A stretch of 11,390 nucleotides of DNA from an uncultured Carnobacteriaceae bacterium (GTDB lineage Bacteria; Bacillota; Bacilli; Lactobacillales; Aerococcaceae), in NCBI GenBank assembly GCA_938039195.1, contig CALHVK010000054.1, forward strand, positions 1 to 11,390, in the 5' to 3' direction. Below the pieces are notes generated by a model that was not told where the DNA came from, did not search any database, and saw nothing but the letters and a program-made list of their open reading frames with translations. Both the position numbers and the translations under genes were made by a program. Below, piece by piece: positions 1 through 5,875 of the stretch. Every line of letters starts with the position of its first letter. The first letter of the stretch is position 1.

Positions 1-78
1 GTCTCGCTGTTTAATATAGTGCCGGAAATAATTCGTAATGACGACACTATCGCGGTTTCCCGCCAGCTACTCCCTTGA
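1..78 (-). promoter_or_regulatory. yybP-ykoY family Mn2+ riboswitch, 3' end cut by window edge
   Basis: Read on the minus strand from about 78 down to 1, the sequence shows the conserved blocks of the yybP-ykoY aptamer in order. These are the P1 5' strand TCAAGGGAGTAGC (78-66), a P2 hairpin GGCGGGAAACCGC (about 64-52), a P3 stem ATAGTG/CACTAT enclosing TCGTCA, TTACGAATT and CCGG, and finally ACAGCGAGAC (10-1). From memory the blocks closely match the Lactococcus lactis aptamer of known structure. The 3' strand of P1 (expected CTTGA) and the expression platform lie outside the window. These RNAs bind Mn2+ and switch on Mn2+ exporters such as P-type Ca/Mn ATPases (YoaB or MgtA type) or TerC/MntP proteins. 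The target gene must lie to the left on the minus strand and cannot be seen here. Confidence 0.92.
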
Positions 79-86
79 GTAGTTCT

Positions 87-114
87 ATTATATCAGAATT
101 TCAAAAGTTTTCAA
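87..114 (-). promoter_or_regulatory. Promoter of the Mn2+ riboswitch transcript
   Basis: On the minus strand there is a -35 box TTGAAA (114-109), a 16-nt spacer and a perfect -10 box TATAAT (92-87), preceded by TGA, which gives an extended -10. The predicted start near position 80 puts the aptamer at the very 5' end of the RNA, as expected. The promoter lies just downstream of the glycosyltransferase stop codon at 129. I see no strong terminator between that gene and this promoter, only a weak AT-rich inverted repeat at about 101-121, so read-through into the riboswitch is possible. Confidence 0.8.
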
Positions 115-128
115 GTTTTGAGGTTGGG

Positions 129-1097
129 TTACTCATCACTATCATCATAGGTGCGGTCGCTGATAATATATCTTGGACGTTGTTTCGTTTCTAGATAGAT
201 TTTTCCGATATATTCCCCAATTACACCAAGACTAATGAGTTGAACCCCGCCAAGTAAGCTTACAATGGCGTAGGTACTGGCCCATCCAGCTACTACATTA
301 CCAGCAAATTTGCTCCACAAAACCCAGATGATCAACAAAAAACTAAAAAATGAAGTCATAACTCCCAAGCTAGTAATCAAGCGAATAGGTTTAATAGATA
401 GGCTAGTAATACCATCCATTGCTAGACCAAGCATTTTAGAAAGTGGATAGTGACTTTCTCCAGCAATTCGTTCATGACGTTTGTAAGTCACATAGGAATA
501 CTTAAATCCAACAAGAGGCATAATCCCACGAAGGAATAAGTTTACCTCTTTGAATTTCTTTAATTCTTGAATAAAACGCTTAGAAACAAGACGATAATCC
601 GCATGATTAAAGACAACATCCGCTCCAAAAAGATGCATCACTTTATAGAATCCTTCAGCTGTAATTCTCTTAAACGCTGAGTCGGTATCACGATTATCAC
701 GAACCCCGTACACAATCTCTGAACCGTCTTTATATTCGGCCACCATTTGATCCATACAGTTAATATCATCTTGTCCATCCGCATCAATGGTAATGACGAT
801 ATCTGCAAATTTCGCAGCTTCTTCCATCCCTGCTAAAACACTACTTTGGTGTCCACGGTTTCTGCTTTGTGCAATACCAACAACATGACTATTTTCTTTT
901 GCATATTGTTGAATCAGTGACCATGTTTTGTCTTTGCTACCGTCATTGACATACATCACTTTGCTATTTGGATGTACTTGTCCAGTATTGATTAAAGACT
1001 CAATCTTCTCAATAAACATTGGATTTGTATAAGGTAGTACCTTTTCTTCGTTATAACAAGGAATCACAATATATAAAATTGGATTATTTCTGTTCAT
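129..1097 (-). CDS. Family 2 glycosyltransferase, CsbB/GtrB-like polyprenyl-phosphate sugar synthase
   Basis: The 322-aa protein has a GT-A family 2 domain at the N terminus (about residues 7-180) and two membrane helices near the C terminus (about 235-262 and 274-300). This is the layout of CsbB, GtrB and related undecaprenyl-phosphate glucose/GlcNAc synthases, and the length is normal for them. Visible motifs are VIPCYNE (11-17), NDGSKD (51-56), the metal/nucleotide site DADGQD (105-110) and RHERIAGES (207-215). The family moves a sugar from a UDP-sugar onto undecaprenyl phosphate at the inner face of the membrane. The sugar cannot be told from sequence. AGGAG at 1104-1108 sits 6 nt before the ATG. 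The gene follows the 477-aa membrane protein gene by 19 nt and is almost certainly cotranscribed with it. Inference: it makes the lipid-linked sugar used by the neighbouring GT-C protein, and perhaps also by the YfhO protein at 5876-8464. Confidence 0.9.
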   Translation of the reverse strand: MNRNNPILYIVIPCYNEEKVLPYTNPMFIEKIESLINTGQVHPNSKVMYVNDGSKDKTWSLIQQYAKENSHVVGIAQSRNRGHQSSVLAGMEEAAKFADIVITIDADGQDDINCMDQMVAEYKDGSEIVYGVRDNRDTDSAFKRITAEGFYKVMHLFGADVVFNHADYRLVSKRFIQELKKFKEVNLFLRGIMPLVGFKYSYVTYKRHERIAGESHYPLSKMLGLAMDGITSLSIKPIRLITSLGVMTSFFSFLLIIWVLWSKFAGNVVAGWASTYAIVSLLGGVQLISLGVIGEYIGKIYLETKQRPRYIISDRTYDDSDE

Positions 1098-1116
1098 TCT
1101 TTTCTCCTAATTTTTA

Positions 1117-2550
1117 TCATTTGTTATATTTATATACTGAAACTGTATCAAATTGCTTTTCTAAAACATAATCCTCTTTGATTAGTTTCTTAATATAATC
1201 GTCCGTTAATCTTTCATAATCCCATTCAGTATCAAATACAATATATTTCGGCATATTCTCTCTCATTGCTTTTTCAAAATCAGGCATCAAAGGAGATTCA
1301 TCAGTTAGGGAAGGTATAAAGAAAAATTTAGTACTCGATAGTCTTTCGCTATATAAGTATATTGTACCATTTTGGCGGTGAGTGTATATTCTGTCACTTT
1401 CATTAGTATTCTCTTTAATGTATTCTGCAACAAGTTGTTGTTTCCAAGAAGAATTTCTATATCTTTTAGATCTACTCTCTTTAAATGTATTAATATCTGA
1501 TTGAAAAATAAGGAACAGACTTAACGCGGCTAGCATAAATACTTTAAATGACATTTTTTCAGATATAACTTTGAAAAAATAAGCTAAATATGGAATCATA
1601 AGTGGTATAACTACAACAATATAATGTCCATAACTTCTTTTTGAAATTAAAGCTAGTAAAACACAAAAAGCAAATGCAACATGATAGAAAACAGATTTAA
1701 GTTTATACTCTCTCCAAGAAAAGAACATAGAAATTACAACTGCAATATTGATTTGTAATAAATTCGTTTGTTCGATATACCATTTAAGTATTGCACGTTT
1801 TGATCCACTATTAGACTCGCCAGTATAGATTAAATTAACAAGGATTGACTGATAGAACATATCATATAGAGCACCATTAACATATAAATAGATTAATAAT
1901 GGTATCGTCACTACTAAAACGCCAATTAAAAAATTAGTAACCAAAGTTATTAATTCTTTGTTTTTTTTCAAATAAAGGCAATAAACAAGTGCATAGAAAC
2001 AAAAAATGACCCAAAGTCCTACCATGTTTGCCTTCGTAAAAAATACTATTGCAAACATAACACCTGAAACAATCATTTCCCATTTGTTAATTTTTTTATC
2101 TAGGAAAAACTTTAGAAAGACCAACAAACCATAACTAATACATGGAACAATGAAGCCTTCCAAGCTCCATCCCCCATCAAAGAATCTTTGATAAATGAAA
2201 AAGCTGATAACTGTTACTAAAACAGATTGTTTTGCGCCGGTAAAAAGCTTTGCTATCAAATATGTTAGATAAAAGAATAGAAATGTACATAAAAGATACA
2301 GCATCTTAATTCCAAAGGCACCACTCAGTGAATAACCAAGATAATTAATCAAAAAGACAAAAGGCCCTTTATGATCAAACATATTCAGATACATCATGTC
2401 TCCTCTAGTCATAGCGTACCCAAAATATTCAAAGATACTGGCATCTGAAAAAGGTATTCCCTGAATAACCGAAGTCACCATGGATTGCCAAACTAGTATT
2501 GTACAAAACAAACTAGTGACAAATGGCAACAAATATTTTTTTAATTGCAT
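1117..2550 (-). CDS. Multi-pass membrane GT-C type glycosyltransferase (GT39/ArnT-like)
   Basis: The 477-aa protein is very hydrophobic, with about ten predicted membrane helices in residues 5-360 and a soluble C-terminal tail of about 110 residues. After the first helix the outer loop carries SDAS (35-38) and then FDHKGP (58-63). An acidic loop 1 residue followed by D-x-KGP is typical of GT-C enzymes related to protein mannosyltransferases and ArnT, which use polyprenyl-phosphate sugars outside the membrane. The acceptor is unknown: teichoic acid, polysaccharide and protein are all possible. AAGGA at about 2561-2565 lies 10 nt before the ATG. Base composition is odd: hand-counted 60-base lines at 1501, 1621 and 1921 have 18, 16 and 13 G+C, against 29 in a line of the PBP gene (4201). 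This suggests acquisition from a more AT-rich source. The family assignment is firm at fold level and weak at substrate level. Confidence 0.75.
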   Translation of the reverse strand: MQLKKYLLPFVTSLFCTILVWQSMVTSVIQGIPFSDASIFEYFGYAMTRGDMMYLNMFDHKGPFVFLINYLGYSLSGAFGIKMLYLLCTFLFFYLTYLIAKLFTGAKQSVLVTVISFFIYQRFFDGGWSLEGFIVPCISYGLLVFLKFFLDKKINKWEMIVSGVMFAIVFFTKANMVGLWVIFCFYALVYCLYLKKNKELITLVTNFLIGVLVVTIPLLIYLYVNGALYDMFYQSILVNLIYTGESNSGSKRAILKWYIEQTNLLQINIAVVISMFFSWREYKLKSVFYHVAFAFCVLLALISKRSYGHYIVVVIPLMIPYLAYFFKVISEKMSFKVFMLAALSLFLIFQSDINTFKESRSKRYRNSSWKQQLVAEYIKENTNESDRIYTHRQNGTIYLYSERLSSTKFFFIPSLTDESPLMPDFEKAMRENMPKYIVFDTEWDYERLTDDYIKKLIKEDYVLEKQFDTVSVYKYNK

Positions 2551-2588
2551 TAAACACTAATCCTTTCTTCATGAATATTCCTTATAAT

Positions 2589-2617
2589 ATTAAATATATC
2601 ATTTATTTAAAAGTTAA
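2589..2617 (-). promoter_or_regulatory. Possible promoter of the glycosyltransferase pair
   Basis: On the minus strand TTAACT (2617-2612), a 17-nt spacer and TTTAAT (2594-2589) form a plausible sigma-A promoter upstream of the 2550 start codon. The whole stretch is very AT-rich, so chance matches are likely. No GC-rich terminator hairpin is visible between the macP stop (2625) and this gene pair, so read-through from nudF-macP is an alternative source of transcript. Confidence 0.35.
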
Positions 2618-2624
2618 ACCACAG

Positions 2625-2906
2625 TTAGAAAAACATTTGTATCGCAAGTACAATAATTAATAGAATCACGACTGAAACAAGCCATACGTTTAAGAAATGA
2701 TTGTATTTTCTGAGTCCTGATTTTGGTGTACGTTGTACTTGTAGGCTTTCTTCTTCACGTTCAGCATGCAACTGTTCTTCTCGTTCAAAAGCCCTCCCAC
2801 GACTGTCTCTTCGCTCTTTCTGTGCTTCTAGTTCTTCTAACTCTCTATTTTGTTTTTCTAATTGCTCTTTATACGATTTTCTCGTTAATAAAGGTTCATT
2901 TGGCAT
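2625..2906 (-). CDS. macP: MacP-like cell wall synthase accessory membrane protein
   Basis: The 93-aa protein has a charged, Glu/Arg/Lys-rich N-terminal part likely to form a helix or coiled coil (about 10-57) and one C-terminal membrane helix (about 72-92), so the N terminus is probably cytoplasmic. The opening PNEPLLTRKSY resembles the GKPLLT opening I remember for pneumococcal MacP, as do the charged linker and single C-terminal anchor. Position agrees: in pneumococcus macP directly follows the Nudix gene, and here the ATG lies 3 nt after the nudF stop. Known role: pneumococcal MacP binds and activates the class A synthase PBP2a and is phosphorylated by the kinase StkP on a threonine. Only two threonines are present here, T8 and T60. 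AAGGAG at 2915-2920 lies 8 nt before the ATG, inside the end of nudF. Sequence similarity is short, so the assignment leans on architecture and synteny. Confidence 0.72.
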   Translation of the reverse strand: MPNEPLLTRKSYKEQLEKQNRELEELEAQKERRDSRGRAFEREEQLHAEREEESLQVQRTPKSGLRKYNHFLNVWLVSVVILLIIVLAIQMFF

Positions 2907-2909
2907 TGA

Positions 2910-3452
2910 TTATTCTCCTTTATGCATCCAAGCATACTGTGCCGCAATAATCGTCTTCGCATCCGCAATTTCGCCAGCCTGGATTTTTTCCATCACTTCT
3001 TCGAGTGGTATCCATAAGATTTCGACAAATTCATCTTCATCTGCAGGTTTTGCATCTTCCTTGACCGTCACATTTTTTGCTTGGAATAATGTGATTTTCT
3101 CATCGCAAAATCCAGGGGTTGAGACCATTTCCATCATCTTCACCCATTCCTTTGCAACAAGATTTGTTTCTTCTTCTAATTCACGTTTTGCGGCTTCTAG
3201 AGGCACTTCTTCCTTCGAGTCTAATTTCCCCGCTGGAATTTCTAAGAAATGCATTTCTAATGGCTTTCTATATTGACGAACAAGCAACATCTTTCCGTCA
3301 CGAATGACAAGCACTGCTACTGCTCCTGTATGGAATACAAGGTCTCTCGTTGAAGTTTTCCCATTTGGTAATTCCACGATATCTTGTGTCACCGTAAAAA
3401 TGCGTCCTGAATATTTAATATCTCGTTGAATTGTTTTTTCTGTAAAGTCCAT
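2910..3452 (-). CDS. nudF: Nudix hydrolase, ADP-ribose pyrophosphatase
   Basis: The 180-aa protein is of normal length for the family and should hydrolyse ADP-ribose (possibly other ADP-sugars) to AMP and a sugar phosphate in the cytoplasm. The Nudix box runs from G75 to L98 with R90-E91-L92 and the metal-binding E94-E95. The usual G of the box end is N97, and the loop between G75 and R90 is one residue longer than in B. subtilis NudF; from memory, streptococcal relatives also have longer loops. The upstream segment GAVAVLVI...RQYRKPLE and the C-terminal IADAKTIIAAQY are typical of ADPRases. I chose ATG 3452 over the in-frame ATG at 3503. GGAGG (3460-3464) lies 7 nt before it, and the likely promoter at 3475-3503 would place the RNA start downstream of the longer start. 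macP follows 3 nt after the stop, so the two are one operon. Confidence 0.92.
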   Translation of the reverse strand: MDFTEKTIQRDIKYSGRIFTVTQDIVELPNGKTSTRDLVFHTGAVAVLVIRDGKMLLVRQYRKPLEMHFLEIPAGKLDSKEEVPLEAAKRELEEETNLVAKEWVKMMEMVSTPGFCDEKITLFQAKNVTVKEDAKPADEDEFVEILWIPLEEVMEKIQAGEIADAKTIIAAQYAWMHKGE

Positions 3453-3474
3453 AATTTCGCCTCCATTTTGCTTT

Positions 3475-3503
3475 ATTATAATTGGTTTTAAGCATTTCAA
3501 CAA
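3475..3503 (-). promoter_or_regulatory. Promoter of nudF-macP
   Basis: Minus strand: TTGTTG (3503-3498), a 17-nt spacer and a perfect TATAAT (3480-3475). The -35 matches the consensus only in TTG. The predicted RNA start near 3468 leaves a leader of about 16 nt containing the GGAGG site. It lies directly after the terminator of the PBP gene. Confidence 0.7.
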
Positions 3504-3527
3504 TTGATTTTACTAAACTTTAATGAC

Positions 3528-3560
3528 AAAAAAACTGAGTGGCACAACGACCACCCAGTT
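3528..3560 (-). terminator. Intrinsic terminator of the PBP gene
   Basis: On the minus strand a 10-bp stem (3560-3551 with 3542-3533, one G-U pair) closes an 8-nt loop and is followed by seven T (3534-3528). It starts 6 nt after the PBP stop codon and insulates the PBP gene from nudF-macP. Confidence 0.93.
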
Positions 3561-3565
3561 TCTCT

Positions 3566-5698
3566 TTAACGTCGGTTATTTTGTTGTTGTCGAATTTGTG
3601 AGTTTACAGTCGCTTCATTCGTTTGTGAAGAACTATTTGTTTTTGCAAAGTAAGCATCATAAACTTGTTTAGCTACTTTAGCCGCATAGTCAGATGGTGA
3701 ACCATCTTTGAAATACGGAGCAACAACAGCCACTACGATTTCTGGATTATCATATGGCGCATATGAGATAAAGGATGAATTTTCAACGGCTTCATTTTTA
3801 TACGCTGGATTTGGTCCCGAATAGAACGCTTCGGTAGTCCCTGTTTTACCAGCGACTTGTGGAGAATACGTTCTAAATGTCGTTGCAGACGTTCCGTTTT
3901 CACCATGCGTTACACGGTATAGCCCTTCTTTAATATGATCCAAGATTTCTTTACTTACTTGAATCGAATTCATAATCTTCGTTGGAACAACGTCTTCAAG
4001 GTTTCCAATGCCACCACTTGGACTTGTTTCATGAATTTCTTTTACTAAACGAGGGGCAATACGTGTACCACCATTAGCAATGGTAGACATATATTGCGCT
4101 AATTGCAGCGGTGTATATAAGTCAAACTGACCGAACGCAAAGTCAAGTGCAGAGAAAGCATCGGCTGTTCCACCGTTATACCCTTTGCCTTCATTTGGAA
4201 GGTCAATCCCTGTACGAACACCAAGACCGAACTGTGCGTAATACTCACGGAGTTTGTCAAATAGGCTTAGATTAATATTTAAACGTCCGCCTTTTTCGTA
4301 CGTTGTTTGTCCACCCATCTTCATCGCCAGTTTAATCATATAAACGTTTGATGAACGTTCTAAGGCATCTAAGTCTGTTAATTCCATTTTACCATTACGG
4401 TTAAACCATGAACTCTTCGGTTTAGAGGCTTCGAATTCAATCGGTTCATCGACAATCGTATTATTCTCAAGCGTGATGGCTCCATCCATATATCCTGATA
4501 GGACGGTTGCTGGTTTTACAACAGACCCCATTCCAAATGAGTTATTGATGGCACCAAGAGCATCGTCTTCGACACCCGTTGAATGAAAGTTTTCATCAAA
4601 TTTCTTTTTCTTCCCTGTAATTCCAAGAATGTCTCCATTTTTTGGATTCATTACAACGATATACACACGGTCCGCAGCAGGATCCGTCATCTCTTCAACA
4701 GACTTCTTTGCAATCTCTTCAATTTTCTTTTGGAATTCAGTATCAATCGTTAAGACAAGGTTTGACCCGCCTTTACCTGGATACGTTTCAGTCGTATTCA
4801 CCACTTCACCTTTTGTATTGGTTTGTGATTTTACAACTGTCTTCGTTCCGCTAAGTACTGTTTCATATTGTTCTTCTAAATAACTTGTTCCAACACGGTC
4901 ATTAAGTGAGTAGCCTTGCGCTAGAAGTGACTTCACTTTATCCGAAGGAAGCCCCGTCTTTTCAGAAGATACGGTTCCAAGAATCGTCTTCAACATATCG
5001 CCCATTGGGTATTCACGATCCCAGTCAGAATCAACATCGACCCCGCGAAGCTCTCCAAGTCGTTCACTAATTTTAGCGACTTCTTGTTCTGTGACCCCTT
5101 CATTTTTAAGTGTCACTGTTGATAAGGCATACGCACTATTCATTTTCGTGAAAATAGCAATCACTTGTTTTTCGGCATCGCTATAATTGAGTTCATCGGC
5201 AGGAATATGTGCCAATTGCATTTCATACGTTTGACTCGTTGAGAGATTCTCTTTTGCGATTCTCTTCTTCTCTTCTGCTGTTAGAAGGCTATCGACTTTG
5301 TCAGGGTTTGTCGCTACCCAATAGTCTTTCAAGTCACGTTCTTTTAACTCGGAAGCATCCACAGAAATCAATGTTGTTAATTTCTTAGCGATTTCTAACA
5401 TCGTTGACGCTTTAACATCTGCAGGTCTTGTATAGTTAATAGCGAGCTTTGGTTTGTTTCCCACTAAAATACGTCCTTGGCTATCGTAAATCGATCCACG
5501 CGGAACTGATTTTTTAGCAGTGGTTGTCTCTGTACGTTGTACGAGCGCAACAAACTCGTCTCCTTTTACTAATTGGATATACGCCAAACGGCTAATTAAG
5601 GCAATAAATGAAAAGAATACAATTAAAAATAATAAATTCAAGCGAAATGGAATATGTGATTTTTTCTTTTTCTTTTTTAATTTTCTTTTAGTAAGCAT
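3566..5698 (-). CDS. pbp2B: Class B penicillin-binding protein, PBP2b type (transpeptidase)
   Basis: The 710-aa membrane-anchored D,D-transpeptidase crosslinks peptidoglycan outside the cell. It has a Lys-rich cytoplasmic start, one membrane helix (about 17-40), the N-terminal pedestal/dimerisation domain beginning near PRGSIYD (66-72), and a C-terminal transpeptidase domain. The three active-site motifs are present: S392-V-V-K395 (acylation serine), S449-S-N451 and K618-T-G-T621. The hydrophilic tail is rich in Gln, Asn and Ser. Streptococcal PBP2b, about 680 aa, works with RodA in side-wall synthesis; the PBP2b/elongasome assignment is inferred from overall resemblance. I chose the ATG at 5698, because GGAG lies 6 nt upstream of it. 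The in-frame ATG at 5710 has no ribosome binding site and overlaps that GGAG. The gene is a single unit with its own promoter and terminator, divergent from the YfhO gene. Confidence 0.92.
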   Translation of the reverse strand: MLTKRKLKKKKKKSHIPFRLNLLFLIVFFSFIALISRLAYIQLVKGDEFVALVQRTETTTAKKSVPRGSIYDSQGRILVGNKPKLAINYTRPADVKASTMLEIAKKLTTLISVDASELKERDLKDYWVATNPDKVDSLLTAEEKKRIAKENLSTSQTYEMQLAHIPADELNYSDAEKQVIAIFTKMNSAYALSTVTLKNEGVTEQEVAKISERLGELRGVDVDSDWDREYPMGDMLKTILGTVSSEKTGLPSDKVKSLLAQGYSLNDRVGTSYLEEQYETVLSGTKTVVKSQTNTKGEVVNTTETYPGKGGSNLVLTIDTEFQKKIEEIAKKSVEEMTDPAADRVYIVVMNPKNGDILGITGKKKKFDENFHSTGVEDDALGAINNSFGMGSVVKPATVLSGYMDGAITLENNTIVDEPIEFEASKPKSSWFNRNGKMELTDLDALERSSNVYMIKLAMKMGGQTTYEKGGRLNINLSLFDKLREYYAQFGLGVRTGIDLPNEGKGYNGGTADAFSALDFAFGQFDLYTPLQLAQYMSTIANGGTRIAPRLVKEIHETSPSGGIGNLEDVVPTKIMNSIQVSKEILDHIKEGLYRVTHGENGTSATTFRTYSPQVAGKTGTTEAFYSGPNPAYKNEAVENSSFISYAPYDNPEIVVAVVAPYFKDGSPSDYAAKVAKQVYDAYFAKTNSSSQTNEATVNSQIRQQQNNRR

Positions 5699-5732
5699 AA
5701 TACACTCCATATAACATCTAGTAACTCATAAC

Positions 5733-5741
5733 AGTATACCA
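5733..5741 (-). promoter_or_regulatory. Extended -10 promoter of the PBP gene
   Basis: Minus strand TGG-TATACT (5741-5733) is an extended -10. No good -35 box is seen 16-18 nt upstream. The predicted start near 5726 gives a leader of about 27 nt to the 5698 ATG. The 5711-5875 gap to the divergent YfhO gene otherwise shows only a run of seven T at about 5811-5817 (plus strand) and no repeat. Confidence 0.6.
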
Positions 5742-5837
5742 TAAATCTCGCCCTAATCTGTATAAAAAAGGGGTTAGAAAGTGGTTAAGATTTTTTTGCG
5801 TTCAAGACTAATTTTTCGTGCAGGCTACTCGTTTCCA

Positions 5838-5869
5838 TGCTATGCTAACAGTAACGACTAGAAAGGAGG
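5838..5869 (+). promoter_or_regulatory. Extended -10 promoter and ribosome binding site of the YfhO gene
   Basis: TGC-TATGCT at 5838-5846 is an extended -10 with no clear -35. The RNA would start near 5853. A perfect AGGAGG at 5864-5869 lies 6 nt before the ATG at 5876 and fixes the start. Confidence 0.55.
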
Positions 5870-5875
5870 ACTACC

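Noticed and set aside
101..121. Intrinsic terminator after the GT2 gene
   Set aside because: The inverted repeat there is short and purely AT-rich, with no stable stem and no T-run, and it overlaps the riboswitch -35 box.
2701..3307. Plus-strand open frames (up to about 190 codons) across nudF and macP
   Set aside because: They lie opposite two well-supported genes with motifs and ribosome binding sites, are Ser/Cys-rich in a way typical of antisense reading, and have no start site of their own.
3453..3503. A longer nudF start at 3503 adding 17 residues
   Set aside because: It overlaps the likely -35 box and lies upstream of the predicted RNA start; GGAGG clearly serves the ATG at 3452.
4629..4883. 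Plus-strand open frames inside the PBP gene, and similar minus-strand ones inside yfhO and cshB
   Set aside because: They are antisense to conserved coding sequence, with no ribosome binding site and no recognisable domain.
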